Source: Faecalicoccus acidiformans
Lineage (GTDB): Bacteria > Bacillota_I > Bacilli_A > Erysipelotrichales > Erysipelotrichaceae
Assembly (NCBI RefSeq): GCF_014202635.1
Contig: NZ_JACHHD010000011.1
Location: 1 to 64,000 of the forward strand
DNA: 64,000 bases
Reading direction: 5' to 3'
Below, piece after piece: positions 17,642-26,881 of the stretch (positions are counted from its first letter, which is position 1; each line of letters starts with the position of its first letter). The translations under genes were made by a program, and so were the position numbers. Below the pieces are notes generated by a model. It searched no databases. It saw only the letters and a program-made list of their open reading frames with translations, and was not told where the DNA came from.

Positions 17642-18349
17642 TCAGCAGATAGAAGCAATTTTTGATTCTAAATCATGAACACGATATTTATCGAGAAAAT
17701 CATATTTAACCATTTGACCAAGCACTTGATAAGCCCTCTGCTTTGCTAATTCAGGATTGTTGCTTAAAGAATAAACGCTAGGTGCATTAGGTATTCCTGC
17801 CAGGACTATCGCTTGTTCATCACTCAAAGCGCCTGCAGGAACACCAAAATAACCAAGAGATGCTTCTTCAATGCCATAATAGCCGTCACCAAAATAGATC
17901 GAATTCACATAGACCTCTAAAATCTCATCTTTTGAATATATGTCTTCTATCTTTAAAGCCATGAAAAATTCAGCAATCTTTCGCACAAAATCTTTATCTT
18001 GTGAAAAATAAAGATTCTTAGCAAGCTGTTGCGTGATTGTTGAACCGCCTTCTACCAAAGCACCCTCTTTGAGATTTGTCAAAATGGCTCTTCCGATTGA
18101 TTCGATATCGATTCCAGAATGATGATAGAAATCATGATCTTCCACTGCAACTACCGCATCTAGATATACAGGAGATATATCTTGGAGCGATATATAGTTT
18201 TGCTGATTCTGGATCTCTTGAATTTTATCAGGTAAATCTTGTTGGGCAAGAGAATTTTTATATTCGCTATAACCCATAAATGTCAAAACGCCTAAACCCA
18301 TCAAAACGACAAGAAGAAGCCCTAAAAAGAATATGCCTATCTTTTTCAT
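17642..18349 (-). CDS. Monofunctional peptidoglycan glycosyltransferase (GT51)
   Basis: Lipid II polymerase without a transpeptidase domain, 235 residues: one N-terminal membrane helix (about 4-27) and a GT51 domain. All family motifs are present: 'VEDHDFYHHSGID' with the catalytic Glu, 'GGSTITQQLAKNLYF', 'RKIAEFFMALKIE', 'EILEVYVNSIYFG' with the second Glu, and 'GIPNAPSVYSLSNNPELAKQRAYQVLGQM'. It begins two bases after the stop of the Bce-like permease, with only a weak ribosome site, so it is translationally coupled to that operon. Sensing of lipid-II-directed peptides would raise its synthesis (inference). Confidence 0.92.
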   Translation of the reverse strand: MKKIGIFFLGLLLVVLMGLGVLTFMGYSEYKNSLAQQDLPDKIQEIQNQQNYISLQDISPVYLDAVVAVEDHDFYHHSGIDIESIGRAILTNLKEGALVEGGSTITQQLAKNLYFSQDKDFVRKIAEFFMALKIEDIYSKDEILEVYVNSIYFGDGYYGIEEASLGYFGVPAGALSDEQAIVLAGIPNAPSVYSLSNNPELAKQRAYQVLGQMVKYDFLDKYRVHDLESKIASIC

Positions 18350-18351
18350 AT

Positions 18352-20355
18352 CTACTTCACGATCCTATAATAAACTTTTGATGTCAAGAGATATACAATG
18401 GAATAAATCACAACAAATACCAAAAAGCAAATCAGAGTCACGGTCACAAATAACTTTGTATCATCAAAGTATAACAATCTAAGTAGTTTATCGATCAAAG
18501 GAAATGCAAAACAGATATGAATACCGGCAACAATTAATGGTAAAAAGAAAACCGTTAAAACTTGGGAATTGATCGAGCGTTTGAGTTCTCTTTTTTCCAA
18601 TCCAATGTTAGCCATAATTTCAAACCGATTACGATCCTGAAGTCCTTCTGTGATTTGTTTATAATACATGATCAATACAGCAGCAACAACAAAAAGCATG
18701 CTCAAGAAGATTCCCAAGAATAAGAATCCTGCATATAAAGACATAACTTCATGATACGAGGCATCTTTAGTACTTGTATAAACGTAAACTAAATCTTGGG
18801 TCGTATCGCCCTCATCTATATTCAAAGTTCGAAATAATGAAGCAATCTTCTCTTGAGAGCGATTGTCTTTGTCACAATTAAAAGAAAGCATCGTTGTCGG
18901 AGTGCTGTAGGCGTTTGAATACAGCATTTCCTGGATCTTCTGTATTTGAAGAACTTGAGTATAATCTGACATTACGACAAAATAATTATCATTTATACTC
19001 GTGCCAGCTTCCTGTGTATCCATAAAGTTAGATAATGTATCTTTGACACAATAGCTCACATCTCCCACTTTCAAATAATCATCGGTATATTTTTGATGTG
19101 TTCCATAAATGAAAACTTCATCTTGTTTCAAAGTCAGTTGTTGATCCATCGATGCATTGTAGTCCTCTAAAGGAATAAAGTACAAAGATACAACATCCCC
19201 AACATTCGAAAGTGAAGCTTGGGAAATATCCGTATCCAAAGTTCCATTCTCCAAAATACCGCTCATGGAACTGTATCGATAAAGCATAATGTCTTCAGCT
19301 TGAACTTTGTTTTCTTCTAAGACAGTCATTAACTGGACCTTTGATGAATCCAGATCATATCCTCGCATCGCGACTTGAACTTCCCTGGGAAAACGCGAAC
19401 TGATGATCGAATCGATACTCATCCATAAAGATACTGTTGTTGACAGCATCACTAAAATCATCGTAGATAGAATACAGATATTTGCCAGTCCGACAGCATT
19501 TTGTTTCATTCGATAGATCATATTGGAAACGCTGATGAAATGACGAGTTTTATAATAGTAATTTTTGTTTTTCTTTAGCAGTTTTAGAAATGTGACACTG
19601 CCTGCAATAAAAAGAAGATAAGTTCCAAAAATCACAAGGACGACTGCGATAAAGAAAAATGTAAAAGCACTCAGAGGGTCTGTAATTGATACAGCCAAAT
19701 AGTAACCAAAGCCCAGGCACCCTAAACCGGCCAAAGAAAAAAGCCATTTTGTTTTTGGTTCTTTTTCACCCATTTGTTGTGAATGAATCAATTCAATAGG
19801 ATTGGTCATCTGGATCTGAAATAAAGAAAAACAATAAATCAACAGATAAATCAATGAAAACAATACCAAACTGTATACAATACCAGTCACAGAAATGTAA
19901 AAACCAAATCCGGCATCAAAAGAAAGCATTCTCAACAAGATAAGATAAGATAGTTTGTCGAATAAGATTCCTGTGCCAATACCGAAAACCAGAGAAAATA
20001 CCAAACTGATCAAAGTCTCATAAAAAATCACTCTAGCAATATGTTTTTTCTCCATTCCCAAGATATTGAAAATCCCAAATTCATGTTTCCTTCGTTTCAT
20101 CAAAAAGGAGTGTGTATAGAACAAAAATATGATTGAAAAAATCACGATTACACCCACACCAGATGATAATAACATCTGAACGTATTGGCCTCCCACCAAA
20201 GCAGTGATGCCTTCATTATGGGACAAAGAGTATACAAGATAAAAAATCATTACGGTCAGTGAACTTGAACAAAGAAACGGAAGAAACATTTTTCCATTCT
20301 TCTTTAAATTATCGACAGCCAGACGGAAGTAAAAATGTTTAAGCATGTCGAACAC
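18352..20355 (-). CDS. BceB-type ABC transporter permease (FtsX family)
   Basis: 667 residues with about ten membrane helices in the Bce layout: one helix, an FtsX core (about 50-180), four more helices, a large extracellular domain between helices VII and VIII (about 320-540), then the last three helices. 'RRKHEFGIFNILGMEKKHIARVIFYE' is the typical coupling segment after helix II. Such permeases release lipid-II-cycle intermediates from peptide antibiotics and also serve as sensor for their partner kinase. It overlaps the ATPase gene by 17 bases. Confidence 0.9.
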   Translation of the reverse strand: MFDMLKHFYFRLAVDNLKKNGKMFLPFLCSSSLTVMIFYLVYSLSHNEGITALVGGQYVQMLLSSGVGVIVIFSIIFLFYTHSFLMKRRKHEFGIFNILGMEKKHIARVIFYETLISLVFSLVFGIGTGILFDKLSYLILLRMLSFDAGFGFYISVTGIVYSLVLFSLIYLLIYCFSLFQIQMTNPIELIHSQQMGEKEPKTKWLFSLAGLGCLGFGYYLAVSITDPLSAFTFFFIAVVLVIFGTYLLFIAGSVTFLKLLKKNKNYYYKTRHFISVSNMIYRMKQNAVGLANICILSTMILVMLSTTVSLWMSIDSIISSRFPREVQVAMRGYDLDSSKVQLMTVLEENKVQAEDIMLYRYSSMSGILENGTLDTDISQASLSNVGDVVSLYFIPLEDYNASMDQQLTLKQDEVFIYGTHQKYTDDYLKVGDVSYCVKDTLSNFMDTQEAGTSINDNYFVVMSDYTQVLQIQKIQEMLYSNAYSTPTTMLSFNCDKDNRSQEKIASLFRTLNIDEGDTTQDLVYVYTSTKDASYHEVMSLYAGFLFLGIFLSMLFVVAAVLIMYYKQITEGLQDRNRFEIMANIGLEKRELKRSINSQVLTVFFLPLIVAGIHICFAFPLIDKLLRLLYFDDTKLFVTVTLICFLVFVVIYSIVYLLTSKVYYRIVK

Positions 20356-21106
20356 CGCCCGTTGCCAAAAGTGTTAAAGTATCCGATATCGATTCATACA
20401 TTTGATCAAGAGAACGATCTCCACGATAGATTTGATGAAATACTTCCCCATCTTTGATAAACAGTACTCGTTTCGCATGAGAAGCTGCCTTAGTTGAGTG
20501 TGTGACCATTAATATCGTTTGCTCATTTTGATTCAATTGATCAAACAACATTAACAGTTCTTCTGTCGATTTGGAGTCCAGAGCTCCCGTAGGCTCATCC
20601 GCCAATATCAGTTCCGGATTCATAATGACAGCGCGAGCAACTGCAACTCTTTGTTTTTGGCCACCGGAGATCTCGTAAGGGTACTTTCCCAAGATCTCAC
20701 TGATCCCCAATTGTCTTGATAAAGGTTTGAGTAAACGAAACATCTCTTTTGGCTTAGTGTTCGATAAGACAAGCGGTAAAAGAATATTATCCTGATTTGA
20801 AAAATTATTGAGTAAGTTAAAATCCTGAAAGACAAACCCAAGGTTATTTCTTCGATAAGAAGCCAGCATTTTTTCAGGAATTTTCGTTAAATCTTTTCCG
20901 TTCAAATAAACAGATCCGCTGGTTGGACGATCCAAAGCAGCCAAAATATTTAACAGAGTCGTTTTCCCTGATCCTGATTCTCCCATGATTGCCACATACT
21001 CCCCTTTTTCTACATTAAGGTTTACGTTCCGCAATGCCTGCACAGAATTTGTGGAAAAACGCGAAGAGTAGACTTTTTTAACATTTCTTACTTCTAACAA
21101 TGACAT
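20339..21106 (-). CDS. BceA-type ABC transporter ATPase
   Basis: 255-residue MacB/BceA-class ATPase. Walker A 'GESGSGKTT' (about 38-46), Q-loop 'VFQDFNLL', signature 'SGGQKQRVAVARA', Walker B 'LILADEPTGALDSKS', and H-loop 'VTHSTKAA'. Partner of the following permease in resistance to antimicrobial peptides. The 78-base gap to the kinase gene upstream may hold its own promoter; Bce ATPase genes are usually activated by the cognate response regulator. Confidence 0.93.
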   Translation of the reverse strand: MSLLEVRNVKKVYSSRFSTNSVQALRNVNLNVEKGEYVAIMGESGSGKTTLLNILAALDRPTSGSVYLNGKDLTKIPEKMLASYRRNNLGFVFQDFNLLNNFSNQDNILLPLVLSNTKPKEMFRLLKPLSRQLGISEILGKYPYEISGGQKQRVAVARAVIMNPELILADEPTGALDSKSTEELLMLFDQLNQNEQTILMVTHSTKAASHAKRVLFIKDGEVFHQIYRGDRSLDQMYESISDTLTLLATGGVRHA

Positions 21107-21184
21107 CTCAATTCCTCCTTACACACTCTCAGTTTAAAAGAGAAATCATTCTTCAGACATAGATTAAGCTAACAATAATTAATC

Positions 21185-22171
21185 TTATCTTACAGTTTTG
21201 TAAGATTGTTCAAATGTTAAAAAGACCTTCGTATAGCTTTCAACTTGCGACTCGATAGAGATTTGACAAGAAAGCTTTTTACAGATTTCTTTGCATAGAT
21301 AAAGGCCCAAGCCGCTGGCTCTTTTATCCTGTCTGCCATTAAAACCAGTATAGCCCTTCTCAAAGACACGAGGTATATCACTGGCTTGAATGCCTATGCC
21401 ATTGTCTTCTATGACTAGCTCACGATCCTTTTGAAGATAGATTTTGATTTGTCCATAAGGTTTTGTATATTTCAGTGCATTCGATAAAAGCTGCTCAATA
21501 ACAAAGACGAGCCATTTCTCGTCGCTTAAGACAAAAAGATGTGTTTCTTTAAAGATAAGAGAAATATTGCGTGTAATAAACTCAGAAGAAAAATAACGTA
21601 TACTCTGCCGAATTGTTTCATCGAGGTCTGTTTCTTTAAAAACATAGTCCGTCTGCGATGCGTTCATACGAAGATATGCCAGAACCATATCGGTATACTG
21701 ATTGATGCGCAAAAGCTGGCTCTTTAGTTTCTCTTTTGAAAGATGATCTTCCTCTAGTAGAAGCTGCATTGCAGAAATGGGTAATTTGACCTGGTGGATC
21801 CATAAAGTAAAATAATCCATATGTTGTTTGAATTGTTCTTCGTTTTGATCAATCGCTTCTAGCCGGGCGCGTTCGATCTTTTTTAAAAGAACCTGGTATT
21901 CAATACCCGGCAAAGTAGAATCATGAAGATCCATAACCTGATCAATAGCTTCGGTCTTGATCAAAATGCGCTGATCGTGCCGCTTTTTATAACGATAAAA
22001 GTCAGTCCCAATTAAAACTAGAAAGAAGAAAAGACATAGAAGCGTTCCGTAAAAAAGAATTTCTATGTCAATTTGATATAAAAAACAAAGTATGCTTAAA
22101 GTGAAAAAACTGACAGTGAGAAAAAGGAGCCAGTAACTATGATCTTTGCAGTACCAAAATAGAATTTTCAT
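21185..22171 (-). CDS. BceS-type intramembrane-sensing histidine kinase
   Basis: 328 residues. Two N-terminal membrane helices (about 12-32 and 38-58) have almost no extracellular loop, the mark of kinases that sense through a partner transporter. The H-box is 'WIHQVKLPISAMQ' near residue 128, N-box 'LLSNALKYTKP', G1 'VIEDNGIGI', F/G2 'RASGLGLYLCKEI'. It overlaps the response-regulator gene by 4 bases (ATGA). The kinase should phosphorylate that regulator when the permease is busy with a peptide drug. Confidence 0.93.
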   Translation of the reverse strand: MKILFWYCKDHSYWLLFLTVSFFTLSILCFLYQIDIEILFYGTLLCLFFFLVLIGTDFYRYKKRHDQRILIKTEAIDQVMDLHDSTLPGIEYQVLLKKIERARLEAIDQNEEQFKQHMDYFTLWIHQVKLPISAMQLLLEEDHLSKEKLKSQLLRINQYTDMVLAYLRMNASQTDYVFKETDLDETIRQSIRYFSSEFITRNISLIFKETHLFVLSDEKWLVFVIEQLLSNALKYTKPYGQIKIYLQKDRELVIEDNGIGIQASDIPRVFEKGYTGFNGRQDKRASGLGLYLCKEICKKLSCQISIESQVESYTKVFLTFEQSYKTVR

Positions 22172-22836
22172 ACTTTGTACCCCATTCCCTTAACGGTTTC
22201 AATGAATCGCTGGCAACCTATAGAATCCAATTTTTTTCGTAAACGGTTCACATTCACGCTTAATGTATTTTCATCCACATAATAATCTGTTTTCCAAAGA
22301 TAATTCATCATTTCATCGCGGGAAACAATCTTGTTTTTCTGCTGAAGAAGCAGCATCAGAATCTTTGATTCATTCCGTGTTAATTCAACTTCATGATCGT
22401 TAAAGACCGCACGCGTTTCCTCTGGAAAAAAACGAAGTCCCTTATGTTCTAAAACAAGTGTTTTGCCAGCGAAATCATAAGTTCTTCTAAGTAACGCTTG
22501 AATCTTTGCCTGTAAAATCTGCAACTCGAAAGGTTTTGTGATATAGTCGTCAGCACCTTGACTCAATGCCATAACAATATTCATATTGTCAGCAATGCTC
22601 GAGATAAAAAGAATCGGAACTTTAGAAATCTTGCGTATCTCGCCGGCCCAGTGGTAACCATTGAGAAAAGGCAATACAATATCCATACAAACAAGATCTG
22701 GATGCGTATCCAAAAATACCTGAAGAATATTTTTAAAATCTTTAGGAATAATGACTTTATAGTTCCAACCTTCAAGAAAATCTTTCATCTTTTGTGCAAT
22801 AATTTCTTCATCTTCAATTAATAATATCGTATACAT
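22168..22836 (-). CDS. OmpR/BceR-type response regulator
   Basis: 222 residues. Receiver domain with acidic pair 'IEDEE' (8-12), phospho-acceptor in 'LVCMDIVLPFLNGY' near residue 53, and the conserved Lys in 'GADDYITKPF'. A winged-helix DNA-binding domain follows, with 'ELTRNESKILMLLLQQ' and 'VNVNRLRKKLDSIG'. First gene of the Bce-like operon; it should activate the ABC genes and, by operon position, the glycosyltransferase. Confidence 0.93.
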   Translation of the reverse strand: MYTILLIEDEEIIAQKMKDFLEGWNYKVIIPKDFKNILQVFLDTHPDLVCMDIVLPFLNGYHWAGEIRKISKVPILFISSIADNMNIVMALSQGADDYITKPFELQILQAKIQALLRRTYDFAGKTLVLEHKGLRFFPEETRAVFNDHEVELTRNESKILMLLLQQKNKIVSRDEMMNYLWKTDYYVDENTLSVNVNRLRKKLDSIGCQRFIETVKGMGYKV

Positions 22837-22855
22837 AGCTTTATAATAACAAAAA

Positions 22856-22873
22856 AAGTGCCCGAAGGCACTT
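22856..22873 (-). terminator. Terminator after hpf
   Basis: On the minus strand AAGTGCC-TTCG-GGCACTT, a UUCG tetraloop hairpin, followed by TTTTTTT, directly after the hpf stop. Confidence 0.88.
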
Positions 22874-22880
22874 GTTGAAT

Positions 22881-23408
22881 CTATTCGGTTTCAATCAATC
22901 CATAACCGCCATCATAGCGTTTATAAACGACAGCAATCTTTTGCGTTTCATCATCTGTATAGATAAAGAAATCATGCCCTAACAATTCCATTTTCATGAT
23001 CGCATCATCTAAGCTCATTTCAACAGGAACAATGGATTTTGTCTTAACTACTTGATCATCCGAATCCAAATCATCATCCACTTCGTCGATAAAGGCTTGG
23101 GCTAGAGAATCTTTGTTCTTACGAGTCAGACGAGTCTTTTGACGACGAATCTGATCTTCTAGTTTGTCGATAACTTTATCAACCGCATTATACAGATCAT
23201 CATCCATAACTTCCGCACGGAGGATTGCGAATTTTGTGGGAATCGTCACCTCGATTTTCTGCTTATGACGATACGTACGAATCAAAACATTGGCCGTATC
23301 TTCATCGCCAACAATGAAATACTTGTTGAGCACTTCCAATTTTTTGTGAATCTTATCAGAGATCCCTTGCGTAACGGTTACATTTTTTCCTACTACATTG
23401 ATTTTCAT
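22881..23408 (-). CDS. hpf: Long-form ribosome hibernation-promoting factor
   Basis: Stops translation in stationary phase by binding the 30S decoding site and pairing ribosomes into 100S dimers. The N-terminal domain has 'VTQGISDKIHKKLEVLNKYF' and 'IEVTIPTKFAILRAEVMDDDLYNAVDKVIDKLEDQI'; a linker follows; the C-terminal dimerisation domain has 'DDAIMKMELLGHDFFIYTD' and 'VVYKRYDGGYGLIE'. 175 residues is the long form common in Bacillota. It has its own extended -10 promoter and AAGGAGG ribosome site. Confidence 0.95.
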   Translation of the reverse strand: MKINVVGKNVTVTQGISDKIHKKLEVLNKYFIVGDEDTANVLIRTYRHKQKIEVTIPTKFAILRAEVMDDDLYNAVDKVIDKLEDQIRRQKTRLTRKNKDSLAQAFIDEVDDDLDSDDQVVKTKSIVPVEMSLDDAIMKMELLGHDFFIYTDDETQKIAVVYKRYDGGYGLIETE

Positions 23409-23432
23409 AATAGGTACCTCCTTGTTATTGAA

Positions 23433-23461
23433 ATTATACCACAGTATAACTCAAATGAAAA
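23433..23461 (-). promoter_or_regulatory. Promoter of hpf
   Basis: On the minus strand TTTTCA, 17 bases, then TATAAT preceded by TGG (extended -10, TGGTATAAT). It lies about 25 bases before the hpf ATG. Confidence 0.55.
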
Positions 23462-23486
23462 TCAAGGACCCTTCATTATAGGCCAT

Positions 23487-23783
23487 TTAGGAATCAAGAT
23501 CTAAATAAACATTTTTAAGCTTCTTTAACTCTCTCACATAAGTCTGATAGAGGTCTTTGGTCATAGAACCATCACTTGGAAAAGGAAAATATAAAAAACA
23601 TTTTTTATGAAGCTTATTCAGACTCATCTGTAAGACAAGGATTTGTTGAAGCGGGTCCATCTTTTTATATAGAGATAAAAAATGAATCCGAATCTCTTCA
23701 ATATCTTCATTTCGATCAGCAGCTTCTAAGGACTCTAAAAAACTTTCATAATCTTTAAAAAAAATGTCGATGCAATTAGACAT
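23487..23783 (-). CDS. Small helical protein of unknown function
   Basis: 98 residues, mostly predicted alpha-helical, acidic in the first third, with no membrane segment and no recognised family. A GAGGAAG ribosome site precedes the ATG, supporting a real gene. It lies alone between hpf and the divergent aroE. The middle reads 'LYKKMDPLQQILVLQMSLNKLHKK', amphipathic in pattern. No function can be assigned. Confidence 0.55.
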   Translation of the reverse strand: MSNCIDIFFKDYESFLESLEAADRNEDIEEIRIHFLSLYKKMDPLQQILVLQMSLNKLHKKCFLYFPFPSDGSMTKDLYQTYVRELKKLKNVYLDLDS

Positions 23784-23959
23784 AAGCTTCCTCTTTCTTT
23801 ATTTTGACAAACTATCAATAGTCTATCAAATTTAAATATGAATAACCAGGAAACGGCTCGAAATTAAAATAGAACGAAGAAACTTCAACAAATGACTAGA
23901 AATTTATCTTTTTATTTTCTTATAAATGAGATAAACTTGAAAAAAAAAGAGGTGAAAAT

Positions 23960-24970
23960 ATGCAATATGGACTGATTGGCGAACATTTGGGTCATTCTTA
24001 TTCAAAATTGATTCAAGAAAAATTAATAGACAACTATACTTATGAGATTCATCCTGTTAAAAAAACGGATCTGGATGCGTTTATGAAAAAGCATTCTTTC
24101 CAAGCAATCAACGTTACGATCCCATATAAAAAAGACGTGATTCCTTACCTTTATCAATTAGATGATGCTTCCAAGAAAATAGGAGCAGTCAATACTATCG
24201 TAAACCGTGAAGGAAAACTTTTCGGGTATAATACGGATTATTATGGCTTTGATTATATGGTCAAAAAACACGGAATATCGTTTGCGAACAAAAAAGTTCT
24301 CGTTTTAGGAAATGGAGGAGCCAGCCAGGCGATACAAGCCGTCATTAAAGACAATGAAGCAAAAGAACTCTTAGTAACAGATATCATCCTCAGTGGTGAT
24401 GTACTCTCTATCGATTCCGTCTACCAAAATCATAAAGATATCGATATTGTTGTGAATACGACGCCTTGCGGTATGTATCCCCATGTTGATTCCGCAGCGG
24501 TGGATCTATCGAAGTTTATTCACATTGAAGCAGTATTTGATTGTATTTATAATCCAATGGATACAAAGTTTACGCTACAAGCTAAAAGCTTAGGAATTCC
24601 AGTAGCTGTCACTGGATTAGAAATGTTGGTCGGACAAGCAAAGAGGGCCTTGGAGCACTTTAAAGACATTCAAATCGATGATCGGGAAATTGACAGAATC
24701 TATCGTGAGATTTTATTCGAAACATCTAATTTGATCACCGACTGCACAAACTCAGATATACTCAACGATCTAAGCAATCGTCTTCATAAAGAAATACGAT
24801 TTTCTAAGCAAATTGAAAAAGATGCAATTGAAAACAGCCTGATTCTTGTCGTTTCACAAGAGGAAATCTCGGCGCATCAGGAAAAGCTGATTTCGAATGG
24901 CTTTATCGTAAATGGAGATTCAGCCGATACAATCATAGCTAGATTTAAATCTGCCATTCAAAAATTCTAA
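23960..24970 (+). CDS. aroE: Shikimate dehydrogenase with vestigial shikimate-kinase tail
   Basis: Reduces 3-dehydroshikimate to shikimate with NADPH. Residues 1-250 form a normal AroE: shikimate-binding 'GHSYSK' (11-16), catalytic Lys in 'NVTIPYKK', 'GYNTDYYGF' with the catalytic Asp, Rossmann 'LGNGGASQAI' and C-terminal 'VTGLEMLVGQAKRAL'. The remaining ~85 residues align by eye with the front of the AroK part of the neighbouring fusion (for example 'LSNRLHKEI' against 'LSKRLNKPF', and 'LISNGFIVNGDS' against 'LRLNGIVFFIDR'). They have lost the P-loop, the GGG motif and the rest of the kinase. It thus descends from an aroE-aroK fusion. AGAGGTGAAAAT precedes the ATG. Confidence 0.92.
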   Translation: MQYGLIGEHLGHSYSKLIQEKLIDNYTYEIHPVKKTDLDAFMKKHSFQAINVTIPYKKDVIPYLYQLDDASKKIGAVNTIVNREGKLFGYNTDYYGFDYMVKKHGISFANKKVLVLGNGGASQAIQAVIKDNEAKELLVTDIILSGDVLSIDSVYQNHKDIDIVVNTTPCGMYPHVDSAAVDLSKFIHIEAVFDCIYNPMDTKFTLQAKSLGIPVAVTGLEMLVGQAKRALEHFKDIQIDDREIDRIYREILFETSNLITDCTNSDILNDLSNRLHKEIRFSKQIEKDAIENSLILVVSQEEISAHQEKLISNGFIVNGDSADTIIARFKSAIQKF

Positions 24971-24971
24971 A

Positions 24972-25013
24972 TAAAAACCAGAGATTTTGAAATTGAAAGT
25001 TCTCTGGTTTTTT
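24972..25013. terminator. Bidirectional terminator, aroE / aroD
   Basis: ACCAGAGA (24977-24984) pairs with TCTCTGGT (25001-25008), with an A-run before and a T-run after, between two convergent genes. Confidence 0.82.
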
Positions 25014-25033
25014 TATCGAATTTGAAAAAGCAA

Positions 25034-25795
25034 TTAGATCGAATTGTGTAAGATATCTAAAACAGAATTCAAATCTGTCACATTGATTTGTCCTGGTGCA
25101 CTGGCAGCTCTAGCAGCTCCAAATGTCAAGCAAGAACCAAACACTTCCCCAGCCAATCTAGAAATAACACCATCAGCGCCCATTGACATTGTGATAATTG
25201 GTCGATCGGCATACTTCTCATTCATATCCAATGTTGCCTTTAAAAGAGTTAGAACATCTGATTTTGACTGCGGCATTAATGCAATCTTGGGAATATCCGC
25301 TTCTTTTTCCTGCATCAGTTTCAATCTGGAAATGATTTCTTCATAATCTGGCGTCTTATCGAAATCATGATTACTCATCACTACATATACGCCATGTGCG
25401 TGGGCATACTCAACGATCTCTTTCACTTCGTCATCGCCAGTAAAACATTCTACATCCACAAAATCAATCTGTTTAGAATCAATCATTTGTTTGTTCAATG
25501 CAACATAATCTTCATTGGAAATGGCCATTTCCCCGCCTTCTTTACTGGTTCTAAAAGTAGCCAGAAGAACGGTATCTGATAACATTGTCCCAACAAGTTG
25601 AATTGCTTTTTGGGCTTCTTCTTTTTTTAATATATCTTTGAAGTGGTCCATACGCCATTCAATAATGTCATATGTCAAACCCTCCAAACTCTGGATTTCA
25701 TTTTTTAGACCCTCTAGATCTTTTCCCATGATTGGGATGCAGATTTTTGGTTTTCCTTTACCAAATTCAACATTCTTAACTGTAATAATCTTCAT
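25034..25795 (-). CDS. aroD: Type I 3-dehydroquinate dehydratase
   Basis: Class I DHQase: dehydrates 3-dehydroquinate through a Schiff base. Motifs are 'YDIIEWRMDHF' (substrate-binding Glu/Arg), 'VVMSNHDFDKTP' with the catalytic His, 'IPKIALMPQS' with the Schiff-base Lys, and 'TMSMGADGVISRLAGEVFGSCLTFG'. 253 residues from the ATG at 25795, five bases after GGAGG; a GTG four codons earlier lies within that site. Only 26 bases separate the start from the left end of the IS element, so the original promoter is gone or very short. Transcription may come from the IS, whose transposase gene points this way. Confidence 0.95.
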   Translation of the reverse strand: MKIITVKNVEFGKGKPKICIPIMGKDLEGLKNEIQSLEGLTYDIIEWRMDHFKDILKKEEAQKAIQLVGTMLSDTVLLATFRTSKEGGEMAISNEDYVALNKQMIDSKQIDFVDVECFTGDDEVKEIVEYAHAHGVYVVMSNHDFDKTPDYEEIISRLKLMQEKEADIPKIALMPQSKSDVLTLLKATLDMNEKYADRPIITMSMGADGVISRLAGEVFGSCLTFGAARAASAPGQINVTDLNSVLDILHNSI

Positions 25796-25821
25796 AATTA
25801 CCTCCACTCAACATTTTTTAA

Positions 25822-25845
25822 AGGCTCGTCCTTTGCACATAAAGG
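25822..25845 (+). repeat. Left terminal inverted repeat of the IS
   Basis: Begins AGGCTCGTCCTTTGCACA and continues to TAAAGG; it is the exact reverse complement of 27028-27051 over 24 bases. It lies 26 bases upstream of the aroD start codon. Confidence 0.93.
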
Positions 25846-25856
25846 GTAACAATCCT

Positions 25857-26877
25857 TTATTTATCGTGTCTTTTTGATAAAGCATCTCGATATTTCACTC
25901 TTTTTGGTGACATTATCGCCATTTTGATGAACTTTAGAACTTTATCATATCGGTCTTTAGGCTCATTCATAATGAACCAAAATAAATTCATCCAGTCTTG
26001 CAGATTTTCTCTGTCGTAACCTCCATGTGCTCTCATAAATTTTTAAAGTAACATATGGAGATGATTGACTGGATATAATGGATTCTCTTTATCGTTCAGC
26101 TGTTTTATTTTATTAGATAAATATACTTCATTTTTTAATCCCAGTTCTTCAACAAGTATGTTATGAGATTTTTCTTCATCATGAACGATTGTCGAACCTT
26201 CGGCTATATGTTTTCCATAGGTTCTGATTGTCGAGGTCCTGGATGGTTTTGATGTTCCTGTCACTATGTAGATGGATGCCTTATCATTGCAGGCAACCCC
26301 TACTCCTATTTTGTTCCTGGATATTCCTCGCAGTTCTTTTCCGTCTTTTTTGATCTTGTTCTGTTTGGCTTTTGAAAAATACGTTTCGTCTAAATATACA
26401 GTACCATCCAACACTATATCATCTTGGATCCCTTTTAATACTTCAAATACTTTAATAAGCCAGTATTTAGCGGTTGTTTCTGAATTCCTGTTGTCATAAG
26501 CTGTGGAATGGAGTGAATGAAATTCAAACAAATGCAGAAGATATTCGATCCATTCCGAAATAGGTATTTTCTTTGAATCAAAGATTGTATTTGTTAATGG
26601 ATTAAATTGATGATGACATGTCTTACAAAAAATAAATCTGAATTCCATCTTTTCTATGCCCATTTTTAGTGAATTCTGAAGAATCGCATAGCCTACAATT
26701 TTCTATAGGTAAAGAGTTTATAAATATTATTTCTTCCTTTGACATCGTACGATGTTTGGCATCATACCATTCAGAAACTGTAGATTCGACTAAAAGTTGA
26801 TCCGTTGTTTTGGCTTCGGATTTAGACCACGAAAAAGAACGTAAAGGTGTGTATTTTTTACGTTTCTTAGATTTCAT
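25857..26877 (-). pseudogene. IS1595-family transposase, frameshifted and with in-frame stop
   Basis: The reading starts at 26877 with a front segment containing 'CRLCDSSEFTKNG'. At the T6 run 26632-26627 it leaves frame; removing one T restores 'GIQIYFCKTCHHQF', completing the C-x2-C...C-x2-C zinc ribbon. The middle part (26663-26043) has the DDE landmarks 'YLDETYFSKAK' and 'IVHDEEKSHN'. A TAA at 26045-26043 interrupts 'NHLHMLL|KFMRAHGGYDRENLQDWMNLFWF', the C-terminal catalytic region; the frame then continues to TAA at 25857. At least two lesions, so inactive unless slippage and readthrough both occur. Confidence 0.88.
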
Positions 26878-26881
26878 TGTT

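Noticed and set aside
23892-23975. Upstream ORF with SFYFL before the first aroE, as a second aromatic leader peptide
   Set aside because: It overlaps the aroE start, has no hairpin or terminator after it, and the likely -10 of aroE (TATAAA near 23931) lies inside it, so it would not be transcribed from that promoter.
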